Source: an uncultured Eubacteriales bacterium
Lineage (GTDB): Bacteria > Bacillota > Clostridia > Oscillospirales > CAG-272
Direction of reading: 5' to 3'
DNA: 64,000 nucleotides
Assembly: GCA_948467545.1 (NCBI GenBank)
Contig: CAOKER010000009.1
Location: forward strand, 29,302-93,301
In this document: piece after piece, positions 8,415 to 18,017 of the stretch
How positions within the stretch are numbered: the first letter of the stretch is position 1
Layout: the number at the start of each line of letters is the position of its first letter
Notes under the pieces: model-generated
The model's input: the letters and a program-made list of their open reading frames with translations, nothing else
Database searches by the model: none
Told to the model about the DNA's origin: nothing
Made by a program: the position numbers and the translations under genes

Positions 8415-11060
8415 ATGAGTACAAAGAAGTATGTCTATCTGTTTTCCGAAGGAAACGCAAGCATGCGCGAGCTGCTGGGCGGTAAGGGTGCTAACCTTGC
8501 CGAGATGACTAATCTTGGTCTTCCGGTTCCGCAGGGATTTACAATTTCAACTGAGGCCTGCACACAGTATTACGAGGACGGCAGGAAAATCAATGATGAT
8601 ATCCAGGCTGAGATAATGGAAAATATCAGCAAAATGGAGAAAATCACCGGTAAGAAGTTCGGCGATAAAGAGAATCCGCTACTTGTTTCTGTTCGGTCAG
8701 GTGCGCGTGCTTCAATGCCCGGAATGATGGATACAATTCTTAACCTCGGTCTGAATGAACAGGTTGTTGACGTTATAGCGGCTAAATCGGGCAATCCGCG
8801 TTGGGCATGGGACTGCTACAGAAGATTCATTCAAATGTTCTCCGACGTTGTAATGGAAGTCGGAAAGAAATATTTTGAAAAGCTCATCGACGAAATGAAA
8901 GAAAGAAAAGGCGTTGTATACGACGTTGATCTTACCGCAGATGACTTAAAGGATCTTGCAAATCAGTTTAAGGCCGAATACAAAAAGCAACTCGGCACTG
9001 ATTTTCCGGATGATCCGAAGGTACAGCTTTTTGAAGCTATTAAGGCTGTATTCCGTTCATGGGACAACCCGCGTGCAAATATCTACCGTATGGATCATGA
9101 CATCCCTTATTCATGGGGTACTGCTGTAAACGTACAGATGATGGCATTCGGTAATATGGGCAATGACTGCGGTACCGGAGTTGCATTCACACGTAATCCG
9201 GCAACAGGTGAAAAGGGGCTTATGGGCGAATTTCTCATGAACGCTCAGGGCGAAGACGTTGTTGCGGGTGTTCGTACACCAATGCCTATCGCAGAAATGG
9301 CTAAGGTTCTTCCCGATGTTTACGCACAATTCCAAAAAATTTGTCAAACTCTCGAAAATCATTACCGGGATATGCAGGATATGGAGTTTACAATCGAGCA
9401 GGGCAAGCTGTTTATGCTTCAGACACGCAGCGGTAAACGTACTGCCGCTGCAGCTATCAAGATTGCATGCGATTTAATCGACGAAGGAATGATTACAGAA
9501 GAAGAAGCTCTTATGCAGATTGACGCGAAGAGTCTTGACATGCTTCTTCATCCGACGTTTGATACAAAGGCGCTTAAAGAAGCTGATAATAATAATGTTA
9601 TCGGTAAAGGTATTGCCGCATCTCCGGGTGCCGCTGCAGGTAAGATAGTATTTACCGCAGAAGACGCTGTTGTCGAAGGCAAGAAGGGCGAAAAGGTTAT
9701 TCTCGTACGTCTTGAAACCTCTCCCGAGGATATTGAGGGTATGAAATACGCGCAGGGTATTCTTACCGTCCGCGGAGGTCAGACATCTCACGCAGCGGTT
9801 GTTGCACGCGGAATGGGTACATGCTGTGTCTCCGGCTGCGGTGACATTAAGATGGACGAAGAGAATAAACGTTTTACTCTTGCAGGCAAGGAATTTCACG
9901 AAGGCGACGGACTATCGCTCGACGGCTCGACAGGCAACATTTATGACTGTGTAATTCCTACTGTTCCCGCAGATCCTAACTCCGGATATTTCGGCAGAAT
10001 CATGAAGCTTGCGGACAAGTATAAGAAGCTCGGCGTAAGAACAAATGCGGACACTCCCGCCGATGCAAAGCGCGCTGCTGAGCTTGGCGCTCAGGGAATC
10101 GGTCTTTGCCGTACCGAACATATGTTCTTCGGAGAAGGAAGAATCGACGCGTTCCGTGAGATGATCTGCTCCGAGACTGTTGAAGAAAGAAAAACTGCTC
10201 TTTCTAAGATTGAATCCATGCAGCAGGCAGATTTTGAAGGACTGTTCGAAGCTCTCGGCGGATATCCCGTAACAATTCGTTTCCTCGATCCTCCGCTTCA
10301 TGAGTTTGTTCCGACAAATGACGCCGATATAGACATTCTCGCAAAGGCACAGGGTAAAACTTCAGCTCAGATTAAGCAGATTTGCACAGACCTTCATGAG
10401 TTTAACCCGATGATGGGACATCGTGGATGCCGTCTTACAGTAACATATCCGGAAATCGCCGAGATGCAGACAGCTGCAGTTATCAAGGCGGCTATTAATG
10501 TGAAGAAAAAGCATTCCGACTGGAATATTGTTCCTGAAATTATGATACCTCTTGTAGGAGAAATTAAAGAGCTTAAATTCGTGAAGGATGTTGTCGTAAA
10601 GACTGCAGACGAAATTATCAAAGAATCCGGCAGTGACCTTAAATATGAGGTTGGTACAATGATTGAAATTCCTCGTGCAGCTCTTACTGCCGACGATATC
10701 GCCAAGGAAGCTCAGTTCTTCTGCTTCGGTACAAACGATCTTACTCAGATGACATTCGGATTCAGCCGTGACGACGCAGGAAAATTCCTCCCGTCATATT
10801 ATGAAAATAAGATTTATGAATCCGATCCGTTTGCACGCCTCGATACTGTCGGTGTCGGAAAACTCATGGACATGGCGGTTACTCTTGGCAGAAAGACACG
10901 TCCTACACTCCACTGCGGTATCTGCGGTGAACACGGAGGAGATCCGTCTTCTATCGAGTTCTGCAATAAGATTGGTCTTGACTATGTATCATGTTCTCCT
11001 TTCCGTGTGCCGATTGCACGTCTTGCCGCTGCACAGGCTGCAATTAAGGAAAAGAAATAA
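8415..11060 (+). CDS. ppdK: pyruvate, phosphate dikinase
   Basis: PPDK interconverts pyruvate, ATP and phosphate with PEP, AMP and pyrophosphate; in anaerobes it often runs in the glycolytic or gluconeogenic direction using pyrophosphate. The ATP-grasp domain is at the N-terminus (GGKGANLAEM, SVRSGARASMPGMMDT). The swivelling phosphohistidine domain carries GGQTSHAAVVARGMG with His459. The C-terminal PEP/pyruvate barrel carries LHCGICGEHGG with Cys837. I start at the ATG at 8415, with GGAGG 11 bases upstream; the earlier ATG at 8397 overlaps that ribosome site. The 881 residues match the family. The gene stands alone and ends in a strong terminator. No PPDK regulatory protein is in the window. 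Confidence 0.98.
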   Translation: MSTKKYVYLFSEGNASMRELLGGKGANLAEMTNLGLPVPQGFTISTEACTQYYEDGRKINDDIQAEIMENISKMEKITGKKFGDKENPLLVSVRSGARASMPGMMDTILNLGLNEQVVDVIAAKSGNPRWAWDCYRRFIQMFSDVVMEVGKKYFEKLIDEMKERKGVVYDVDLTADDLKDLANQFKAEYKKQLGTDFPDDPKVQLFEAIKAVFRSWDNPRANIYRMDHDIPYSWGTAVNVQMMAFGNMGNDCGTGVAFTRNPATGEKGLMGEFLMNAQGEDVVAGVRTPMPIAEMAKVLPDVYAQFQKICQTLENHYRDMQDMEFTIEQGKLFMLQTRSGKRTAAAAIKIACDLIDEGMITEEEALMQIDAKSLDMLLHPTFDTKALKEADNNNVIGKGIAASPGAAAGKIVFTAEDAVVEGKKGEKVILVRLETSPEDIEGMKYAQGILTVRGGQTSHAAVVARGMGTCCVSGCGDIKMDEENKRFTLAGKEFHEGDGLSLDGSTGNIYDCVIPTVPADPNSGYFGRIMKLADKYKKLGVRTNADTPADAKRAAELGAQGIGLCRTEHMFFGEGRIDAFREMICSETVEERKTALSKIESMQQADFEGLFEALGGYPVTIRFLDPPLHEFVPTNDADIDILAKAQGKTSAQIKQICTDLHEFNPMMGHRGCRLTVTYPEIAEMQTAAVIKAAINVKKKHSDWNIVPEIMIPLVGEIKELKFVKDVVVKTADEIIKESGSDLKYEVGTMIEIPRAALTADDIAKEAQFFCFGTNDLTQMTFGFSRDDAGKFLPSYYENKIYESDPFARLDTVGVGKLMDMAVTLGRKTRPTLHCGICGEHGGDPSSIEFCNKIGLDYVSCSPFRVPIARLAAAQAAIKEKK

Positions 11061-11123
11061 TTTAAAAAGCTTTCATTATACGGCAAATCCGATTTAAAAA
11101 TTTGGATAACCGAAATAAAAACC

Positions 11124-11157
11124 AGACCTTGCAGGAAAAATCCTGCAAGGTCTTTTT
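11124..11157 (+). terminator. Rho-independent terminator of ppdK
   Basis: AGACCTTGCAGGA (11124-11136) and its exact complement TCCTGCAAGGTCT (11141-11153) enclose an AAAA loop and are followed by a T-run. Confidence 0.93.
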
Positions 11158-11494
11158 GTTTTCAACCCGTAAATACATTTACCCAGCAAAAATTCTTACT
11201 ATTGAAATTAACGAATATTTTTTTCTGCATAATTGATTTGTATAAATTTAAATGGTATAATTATCTAAAATAATTGCTCATAATATAAATCAGAGTACAA
11301 TAACGGCTGTGCATCAGTAAATAATCCCGAAATAAATTTTAAACTATCAGAACTTATATTGAGGAAAATCAGAATATATTAAAAAATATGTTTTAAATTA
11401 AAGTTACATGTCTTAACTGCTAAAATAAAACCCTGACATTTCAGACATGCCGAAGCTGCATAAATTATAAATACATGCAAAGGAGCGGATATTT
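11158..11494. other. AT-rich intergenic stretch, no feature recognised
   Basis: About 340 bp of A/T-rich sequence between the ppdK terminator and the alpha/beta hydrolase. I see no reading frame, tRNA or stable hairpin; it presumably holds the promoter of the hydrolase gene. Confidence 0.4.
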
Positions 11495-12424
11495 ATGAAA
11501 AAAGAAGAATTATCTATAAAGAGTGTTTATGATGAGCTCCCTCTTGGAATCAGCGTTCGTATTCCGGAGCAGTCTCCGATAGGTATCATTCAATTTGTTC
11601 ATGGCATGTCTGAGCATCGCGGACGTTATCATGACGTCATGGAGTATTTTACACAGGTTGGATATATCACTGTGATTCACGACCACCGCGGACATGGTGA
11701 AAGTGTACACCGTTCGGAAGATTATGGCTACTTCTATAAAAATGGCAGCGATGCAATTGTAGAAGACGCGCATCAGGTTACACTTTACATTAAAAAGCGT
11801 TTTCCGGGACTTCCGCTGATACTTATAGGACACAGTATGGGTTCTATGGTAGTACGCTGTTATACCCGAAAATACGATAAAGATATTGACGGACTGATAG
11901 TCTGCGGTTCTCCGAGCCGCAATTCTATGGCAAAGCTCGGTCTGTTTTTGGTAAACATAATGAGCAAAATCAAGGGTGAATATTACAGAAGTACGCTTGT
12001 ACAAAAAATTGCCTTCGGCGCTTTTAATCGCAATATACAAAATCCAAAAAGTGAAAACTCCTGGATTTGCAGTAACGAAGAAGTTGTCAAGGAATATGAC
12101 AATGATTCTAGATGCGGATTTATCTTTACTTTAAACGGCTTTGATACCCTCTTTAAATTAATGATATGCACTTATAAAAAAACCGGATGGGCTTTGAGCA
12201 ATCCGACGCTTCCGATTATTTTTATAGCCGGAGAACAGGATCCCTGTATTGTAAATCGCAAAGCCTTTGAACGAGCCGCCGCATTCATGAGTGAACGAGG
12301 ATATCAGAATTGTGAGAAAAAATTATATAGCAAAATGCGCCATGAAATCCTTAATGAAACCGGAAAAGAAAGGGTGTGGGATGATATACGGCGTTGGATA
12401 GAAAAACAGCGGCTTAATTCATAA
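11495..12424 (+). CDS. alpha/beta hydrolase, monoacylglycerol-lipase-like
   Basis: A 309-residue soluble serine hydrolase of the Hydrolase_4 (lysophospholipase/monoglyceride lipase) type. The oxyanion region is FVHGMSEHRGRY, the nucleophile elbow is GHSMGSMV (Ser of GxSxG), the acid is in GEQDPC and the catalytic His in RHEILNE, all in the expected order. It should cleave lipid esters, but the true substrate is not known. No signal peptide is present, so it acts in the cytoplasm. AAAGGAGCGG precedes the ATG. The P-loop kinase gene follows 56 bp later and may be co-transcribed. Confidence 0.9.
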   Translation: MKKEELSIKSVYDELPLGISVRIPEQSPIGIIQFVHGMSEHRGRYHDVMEYFTQVGYITVIHDHRGHGESVHRSEDYGYFYKNGSDAIVEDAHQVTLYIKKRFPGLPLILIGHSMGSMVVRCYTRKYDKDIDGLIVCGSPSRNSMAKLGLFLVNIMSKIKGEYYRSTLVQKIAFGAFNRNIQNPKSENSWICSNEEVVKEYDNDSRCGFIFTLNGFDTLFKLMICTYKKTGWALSNPTLPIIFIAGEQDPCIVNRKAFERAAAFMSERGYQNCEKKLYSKMRHEILNETGKERVWDDIRRWIEKQRLNS

Positions 12425-12480
12425 AATCAGTATAACTATCAGCAAGGCACACATTATTTAAGTTATAAATTACAGAAAGA

Positions 12481-12993
12481 GTGCAAAAGATACCATTGAA
12501 AAATTTGTATATAATCGGCGGAACAATGGGAGTAGGAAAAACCGCAATATGCCGAATTTTAAAAAATATGCTTAAAAACAGTGTGTTTCTGGACGGAGAT
12601 TGGTGCTGGGACATGAATCCGTTTTCTGTCACCGATGAAACAAAACAAATGGTTCTTGATAACATTTGTTACGTTCTGAATAATTTCATTGGCTGCAGTA
12701 CACTCGAAAATATCATATTCTGTTGGGTACTGCATGAACAAAATATTATTGACATTATAATGTCAAGATTGGATTTGACAGAAGTAAAAACTATACCAAT
12801 TTCGCTTGTTTGCAGAGAAGAAAAGCTTCGGGAAAGACTCTTAAAGGATGTTAATGCCGAAATCCGTAAGCCTGACGTAATCGAAAGAAGTATAGAAAGA
12901 ATACCTCTGTACAAAAAGTTAAACACATATAAAATTGACGTTTCTGATATTACGGCAGAGGATGCCGCGAAACATATCAAGGAACTTACTTAA
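12481..12993 (+). CDS. P-loop nucleotide kinase-like protein
   Basis: A small 170-residue protein with a Walker A motif at its N-terminus (GGTMGVGKT, about residues 13-21), a short DGDWCWDMNPF segment that may bind substrate, and a late RERLLKDVNAEIRKPDVIERS region resembling the arginine-rich lid of adenylate or shikimate-like kinases. It probably phosphorylates a small molecule using ATP, but I cannot name it. The start is GTG at 12481 with a weak upstream AGAAAGA; an in-frame TTG at 12496 is an alternative. It follows the hydrolase gene on the same strand. Confidence 0.72.
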   Translation: MQKIPLKNLYIIGGTMGVGKTAICRILKNMLKNSVFLDGDWCWDMNPFSVTDETKQMVLDNICYVLNNFIGCSTLENIIFCWVLHEQNIIDIIMSRLDLTEVKTIPISLVCREEKLRERLLKDVNAEIRKPDVIERSIERIPLYKKLNTYKIDVSDITAEDAAKHIKELT

Positions 12994-13245
12994 ATATATT
13001 CTGAAAGTTTGTCATAAGAATTTTCGTAAGCAATTTTATTACTGCCGAAAATTTATAAAATTTATTTAATATTCGGAGCAGCATATTAACAGCATGACAG
13101 AACAGTTTCCTCTTTTGTCAGCCATACATCTACAGCCTTCTCAGCAATACGGTAAAGATATTTCTTATGAATAACAGAATTAATAAAACGAAAAACAACA
13201 TGGCTTTACATTTTATGCAAATAAATTTAGAAAGGAGTATGACAT

Positions 13246-14769
13246 TTGAATGAAAAATTAAAGGAAAAAACCAAAGAAGCGCTGTCTGCGGCTCTTCCGA
13301 TTACCGTAATAGTATTACTGCTCAGTATATTCGCCGTTCCGCTCGAAATCGGTACTATCGCGCTTTTTATGGGAGGCGCCCTTTTGCTTATTATCGGAAT
13401 GGGATTCTTCCAGCTCGGTGCAGAAATGGCTATGACACCGCTCGGTGAAGGTATAGGCGGTCAGATGTTTAAGAGCAAAAAACTTGCAGTAATTATTGTA
13501 ATTTGCTTTTTTATGGGCGCCATTATCACTGTAGCAGAACCGGATTTACAGGTACTTGCAGAACAGGTTCCGTCAATTCCAAATCAAGTTTTAATTTGGA
13601 CGGTTGCGCTTGGAGTAGGCATATTCACAACAATTGCCGTACTGCGTGTATTATTCAAAATTCCTCTTTCGGTAATTCTATTTATACTGTACATACTTAT
13701 TTTTGTTATATCTGCATTTGTACCTGAGAATTTCTTATCGGTAGCCTTTGATGCAGGCGGAGTAACAACAGGTCCTATCACAGTCCCGTTTATAATGTCT
13801 TTAGGTATAGGTCTTTCATCCGCAAGGAGCGACAAAGACGGAGCAGGAGACAGCTTCGGACTCATCGCGCTGTGCAGTGTCGGACCGATATTAATGGTCA
13901 TGCTGTTAGGAATCTTCTATAATCCATCAGATGCTTCGTATACTGTAACGGAAATCCCTCAAATTAACACTATGCGTGACGTGGTGCGGGAACTTGCCGT
14001 TCAGCTTCCGCACTACGCACGTGATGTTATGCTTTCAATGTCTCCGGTCCTCGGAGTATTTCTTATATTTCAGCTTATATGCCGGCGTTATCACAAACAC
14101 CAAATATTAAAAATGATCGTGGGCTTTCTCTATACAATCATAGGATTAATTTTATTTTTAACCGGAGTAAATGTAGGATTCGCACCTGTCGGAAGCTTAA
14201 TCGGCGCCGGTATGGGAGAAGGAACGTTCAGGTGGCTGCTGATTCCTATAGGTATACTGATCGGTTATTATATAGTCAAGGCAGAGCCTGCCGTACAGGT
14301 TCTGAACCATCAGGTTGAAAGCATAACGAACGGAACAATCTCCTGTAAATCGATGAACACATGTCTTTCAATCAGTATTGCGGCTGCTGTTGCTCTTGCC
14401 ATGCTGCGTGTACTTACAGGTATAAGTATATATTGCATTATTATACCCGGATACTTAGCTGCGTTAATTATGGCGCGTTTTGTTCCATCAATCTTTGTCG
14501 GTATCGCATTTGACTCCGGCGGGGTCGCCAGCGGACCAATGACTTCAACATTTTTACTGCCGCTTGCGATGGGAGCCTGCAGTGCTTCCGGCGGAAATGT
14601 AGTTACAGATGCATTCGGCGTTGTCGCGCTGGTTGCATTAGCCCCGCTCATTGCCGTTCAAATCATGGGACTTTTGTACAAAATCAGATTAAAACATCAA
14701 AATGTCAATATATCCTGCCATAAAACTAATGACGATGACAATGATATTCTGGAATTGGAGGAAGATTAA
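13246..14769 (+). CDS. DUF1538 integral membrane protein
   Basis: A 507-residue protein with about twelve hydrophobic segments and two similar halves: FDAGGVTTGPITVPFIMSLG in the first and FDSGGVASGPMTSTFLLPLA in the second mark an internal duplication. Such proteins are annotated DUF1538 and are thought to be transporters. The start is TTG at 13246, eight bases after AAAGGAG; the ATG just upstream is out of frame and stops at once. The PII-like gene begins 2 bp after the stop, so the two are translationally linked and probably act as transporter plus nucleotide-sensing regulator, as AmtB and GlnK do. The cargo is unknown. Confidence 0.88.
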   Translation: MNEKLKEKTKEALSAALPITVIVLLLSIFAVPLEIGTIALFMGGALLLIIGMGFFQLGAEMAMTPLGEGIGGQMFKSKKLAVIIVICFFMGAIITVAEPDLQVLAEQVPSIPNQVLIWTVALGVGIFTTIAVLRVLFKIPLSVILFILYILIFVISAFVPENFLSVAFDAGGVTTGPITVPFIMSLGIGLSSARSDKDGAGDSFGLIALCSVGPILMVMLLGIFYNPSDASYTVTEIPQINTMRDVVRELAVQLPHYARDVMLSMSPVLGVFLIFQLICRRYHKHQILKMIVGFLYTIIGLILFLTGVNVGFAPVGSLIGAGMGEGTFRWLLIPIGILIGYYIVKAEPAVQVLNHQVESITNGTISCKSMNTCLSISIAAAVALAMLRVLTGISIYCIIIPGYLAALIMARFVPSIFVGIAFDSGGVASGPMTSTFLLPLAMGACSASGGNVVTDAFGVVALVALAPLIAVQIMGLLYKIRLKHQNVNISCHKTNDDDNDILELEED

Positions 14770-14771
14770 TT

Positions 14772-15470
14772 ATGCAGGAAAATTTAAAAAATCTCTCTCT
14801 GCGAATGATACTGGCAATTACAGACAGTAAGACGGAGCTAAAACTTCATAACCTTTTAGACGAAGCCGGTATTCCGATGCGTTTTCAATTCCGCGGCTTG
14901 GGTACCGCAAGCTCCGAAGTGCTCCAGGTATGCGGACTCGGAGAAAGCGATCGTCTTTTAACGCTTTGGATACTGCCTAAAAATATGGTATACCGGCTTT
15001 TCTTAAAAATGAATGAAGCACTGTGTCTTAAAAAGCGCGGACGAGGAATTGCCGTAAGCATACCGCTTCGCGGTGTACAGGTAAATATGGCGCGTTTCAT
15101 TACAGAACAAAAAAGCAGCCTTTCAGATGAAAGCAAACAGGAGGAAAATAAAATGGCATGTGAAACCGCATACTCTATGATAATAGCGACCGTAAATCAG
15201 GGATACAGCGATGAAGTTGTCGATACAGCCAGGGCCGCCGGAGCAAGAGGCGGAACAGTTATTAAAGGCAGACGCTGCGGACTCGATGCTCCCATGCAGT
15301 TTTGGGGAATTTCTCTTCAGGAGGAGCAGGAGGCTCTTGCTATAATTGTTCCGAAAGACAAAAAACATGATATTATGACTGCAATCAGTAAAAAATACGG
15401 CTTCAACTCTCCTGCTCAGGGTATTGTGATTTCGCTGCCCATAGAAGATACATTAGGTCTTGAGGAATAG
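14772..15470 (+). CDS. PII-like regulator with two tandem PII domains
   Basis: A 232-residue cytoplasmic protein. The first half (about 8-110, LRMILAITDSKTELKLHNLL to GIAVSIPLRG) and the second (about 130-225, YSMIIATVNQGYSDEVVDTA, GARGGTVIKGR, ALAIIVPKDKKHDIM, GIVISLPIED) both follow the PII ferredoxin-like pattern. Normal PII proteins are about 112 residues and form trimers, so this looks like a fused pair. Only the second half keeps the GARGGT nucleotide-site sequence. No T-loop Tyr equivalent to the uridylylation site is obvious. GGAGG lies before the ATG, 2 bp after the DUF1538 gene, whose activity it presumably gates. Confidence 0.85.
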   Translation: MQENLKNLSLRMILAITDSKTELKLHNLLDEAGIPMRFQFRGLGTASSEVLQVCGLGESDRLLTLWILPKNMVYRLFLKMNEALCLKKRGRGIAVSIPLRGVQVNMARFITEQKSSLSDESKQEENKMACETAYSMIIATVNQGYSDEVVDTARAAGARGGTVIKGRRCGLDAPMQFWGISLQEEQEALAIIVPKDKKHDIMTAISKKYGFNSPAQGIVISLPIEDTLGLEE

Positions 15471-15771
15471 CGTAAAAATTAAGAAAATCACAGTCGGCAT
15501 GTCTTTTTTCACACATCTTTTGTGCACGAAGGCACAAAGGCAAAAGATACATTAAATTGATATGCAAAATTATTCATCACAGTGTTTCTAACTATAGCCG
15601 CATTATTTTTTGTCGGCGTATTATAACGACGATGATGTGACTTTATCCAGCTATATAGGTAGGTATCATATAATTATGTAATATTGAAATATATCTTTTA
15701 TTTAATTATTAAACCATTTTGCAAATCTCCTGTTTTAATTTTTATATATAGAAATTTTCATATTTTTATGA
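15471..15771. other. intergenic stretch with imperfect hairpin
   Basis: About 300 bp without a gene. ATCTTTTGTGC (15515-15525) and GCACAAAGGCAAAAGAT (15532-15548) can form an imperfect hairpin that may end the DUF1538-PII transcript, but no clear T-run follows. The rest is AT-rich. Confidence 0.4.
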
Positions 15772-15808
15772 TATAATTTTTATAAAAAGTTTTGCTGATT
15801 GAGCAAAA
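15772..15808 (+). promoter_or_regulatory. -10 element and candidate operator of the DtxR/MntR-like gene
   Basis: TATAAT at 15772-15777 is followed by the inverted repeat TTTTGCT (15790-15796), 5-base spacer, AGCAAAA (15802-15808). The repeat lies at the expected transcription start, between the -10 box and the ribosome site. Its TTTGC...GCAAA form resembles known MntR boxes, so autoregulation is plausible. Confidence 0.5.
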
Positions 15809-15827
15809 TAAAAGGAGAATTTTTACT

Positions 15828-16211
15828 ATGCATTTACTTGAATCAGGTGAAATGTATCTTGAAACAATATATATCCTTATGCAAAAAGGCAAAGCCGTTC
15901 GTTCTATCGATATAGCCGAGCAAATCGGTTATAAAAAACCGAGTATAAGCCGAGCTGTAGGCCTGCTCAAAAACGGAGGGTATATTTCGGTAGATAATTT
16001 CGGTCACATTTCTCTGACAGATTCAGGACTGGAAATCGCGTCCAAAATATATGAAAGACATACCATTCTGACAAAATATCTTATTATGCTCGGCGTGGAT
16101 GAAAAAACGGCGGCAGAGGACGCGTGCAAAATCGAACACGATATCAGCGATATATCCTTCAACGCCATAAAAAAACATGTGTCAGAAAAACTTCACACAG
16201 ATTCACAATAA
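15828..16211 (+). CDS. DtxR/MntR-family metal-dependent transcriptional regulator
   Basis: A 127-residue regulator with an N-terminal winged helix (IDIAEQIGYKKPSISRAVGL, about residues 27-46) and a metal-binding dimerisation region with the pairs typical of the family: a Glu and His in YERHTILTKYL and an Asp/Cys/Glu/His set in EDACKIEHDIS. It lacks the third, SH3-like domain of DtxR and is close to MntR in size. I start at the ATG at 15828, ten bases after AAAAGGAG; an upstream TTG at 15792 lies inside the inverted repeat. Mn or Fe is the likely co-repressor. No metal transporter is adjacent. Confidence 0.88.
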   Translation: MHLLESGEMYLETIYILMQKGKAVRSIDIAEQIGYKKPSISRAVGLLKNGGYISVDNFGHISLTDSGLEIASKIYERHTILTKYLIMLGVDEKTAAEDACKIEHDISDISFNAIKKHVSEKLHTDSQ

Positions 16212-16300
16212 CGAAGATAAAAGATAAAAAGATAATTTCATATTTTTGTTTAATTTAACCGCACTCAAACGCCATACCAATACAGAGGCATAGTTTAGCA

Positions 16301-17050
16301 ATGCTGAGAAAAATATTTAAATGGCTCGATAATTTCTGGTATCACTATAAATGGGTAACTCTCGTAACGGTATTTTTTGCCGTAACACTCACAATCATTG
16401 TAGTTCAGATGATAACCAAAACAAATCCTGACAGTAATATTCTGTACGGAGGGCCTGCTGTTCTGACGGCTAATCAGACCAAAGAGATCGAAAACGCATT
16501 TAATGCTCTTCTTCCCGAAGACTTTAACGGGGACGGAGAAAAAAATACATCCTTGCAGCCGATTACACTTATGACAAAAGAACAAATTGCAGCGGCCGAA
16601 GCACAGGCTGCCGAAAACAGTTCTGTTTTTTTATACGACCCGAAATCTCTTGAAAATAACAAAACCAGTTTTTCAACACAACTTTTTTCCGGTGAATATG
16701 TCATTTGTCTTCTCGATCCCGAACAGTATAAAAATGCGCATGACGCCGGCGGATTTGCTGCACTTTCCGAACTTTTCGAAGAAAACAATATCCCTGAATA
16801 TGCATATGATGACTGCGCTCTGATCCTTTCCGAAACTAATTTTTCTAAATTCTTTACCGCCATGTCCGTCTTTCCGGATGATACTCTTATCTGTGTAAGA
16901 AAGATGTCCTCGGTATCCGCCATAAAAGGAAAATCAAAGGCCGAAAAGGAATATAATAATCAGCTCAGGCTTTTCTACAGCATAATAGCTTTCACATCTC
17001 CGGAAGGGTTTTCAGCAAATGAATTTGAAACAGAATCTGCAGTCACCTGA
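16301..17050 (+). CDS. unknown membrane-anchored protein
   Basis: I do not recognise this 249-residue protein. It has a short basic N-terminus, one membrane segment at about residues 19-37 (VTLVTVFFAVTLTIIVVQM) and a soluble, probably extracytoplasmic remainder. A DFNGDGEKN stretch (about residue 68) resembles a calcium-binding loop, and a region about 100-200 is rich in acidic and aromatic residues. The ribosome site is weak (GAGG about 13 bases before the ATG). The last 32 bases overlap the start of the radical SAM gene, so the two are probably co-translated. Function not assigned. Confidence 0.75.
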   Translation: MLRKIFKWLDNFWYHYKWVTLVTVFFAVTLTIIVVQMITKTNPDSNILYGGPAVLTANQTKEIENAFNALLPEDFNGDGEKNTSLQPITLMTKEQIAAAEAQAAENSSVFLYDPKSLENNKTSFSTQLFSGEYVICLLDPEQYKNAHDAGGFAALSELFEENNIPEYAYDDCALILSETNFSKFFTAMSVFPDDTLICVRKMSSVSAIKGKSKAEKEYNNQLRLFYSIIAFTSPEGFSANEFETESAVT

Positions 17051-17969
17051 ATTTAATGCAGAAACAGCGGAAGGCGTCTTCGAGTGTAAGCTGTGTCCAA
17101 GGCTATGCGGCGCAGACAGAAACAAGGTAAGAGGTTTTTGCGGAGAAACAATCAAAGTTAAAGTTTCACGGGCTGCCCTGCATTTCGGAGAAGAGCCATG
17201 TATTTCGGGAACAAACGGTTCGGGCGCAATCTTTTTCTCAGGATGTTCGATGCATTGCGTGTTTTGTCAAAACTATTCTATTTCGGAAGGAAGTTTTAAA
17301 CTCACAGAGCACGCTCAAGCAGATGAAATTTCTCCGGAAAATCTGAGAGAAATATATTTCAGGCTTATAGAACAGGGTGCCCATAATATAAACCTCGTAA
17401 CGCCCACCCATTATACAGACAGTATTATAAAATCACTGAAAGGAGGTCTCCCTGTCCCGGTAATATGGAATACAAGCGGTTACGAACGTGTTGAAACACT
17501 GAAAAAACTCGATGGACTTGTGCAGATATATCTGCCTGATTTTAAATATTCATCAACACTGCTCGCAGAAGAATATTCTAATGCTGCCGATTATCCGAAA
17601 AGAGCAGAATCGGCTATTCTGGAGATGATAAGACAAACCGGAAAATACAAGCTGGACAAAAACGGACTGATAAAAAACGGCGTAGTAATAAGACATTTGG
17701 TACTTCCCGGCGCAGGACGAAATACAAGAGGTGTCATTGACCGCGTAGCGGCTTTTCCCCAAAACTCTGTTATATTCAGTCTTATGTCTCAGTATACACC
17801 AATACCGGGTATTGAAAAATTTTATCCGGAACTGTCCAGACCGATTACAGAGGATGAGTATAACAATGCGATTGAATATACGGAATCCTCAGGTATTGAA
17901 AACTTTTTTATCCAGCAGCTTGATTCAGCCGGGAGTGAATATGTTCCGAAATTTTCAGGAATTTATTAA
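17019..17969 (+). CDS. radical SAM protein, PflA-like
   Basis: A 316-residue protein of the group related to pyruvate formate-lyase activating enzymes. An N-terminal cysteine set (CKLCPRLCGADRN, GFCGE) precedes the radical SAM cluster motif CSMHCVFC (about residue 75), followed by QNYSISEG, NLVTPTHYTDSI and VRHLVLPGAG-like segments (here IRHLVLPGAGRNT) typical of this uncharacterised family. It should hold a 4Fe-4S cluster and cleave S-adenosylmethionine. No target glycyl-radical enzyme is nearby. The ATG follows GGAAGGG and lies inside the end of the upstream gene. Confidence 0.9.
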   Translation: MNLKQNLQSPEFNAETAEGVFECKLCPRLCGADRNKVRGFCGETIKVKVSRAALHFGEEPCISGTNGSGAIFFSGCSMHCVFCQNYSISEGSFKLTEHAQADEISPENLREIYFRLIEQGAHNINLVTPTHYTDSIIKSLKGGLPVPVIWNTSGYERVETLKKLDGLVQIYLPDFKYSSTLLAEEYSNAADYPKRAESAILEMIRQTGKYKLDKNGLIKNGVVIRHLVLPGAGRNTRGVIDRVAAFPQNSVIFSLMSQYTPIPGIEKFYPELSRPITEDEYNNAIEYTESSGIENFFIQQLDSAGSEYVPKFSGIY

Positions 17970-18017
17970 GTTCAGGTACGCAGTAAATATTAACATACAA
18001 ACTTAAATTAAACCAAC

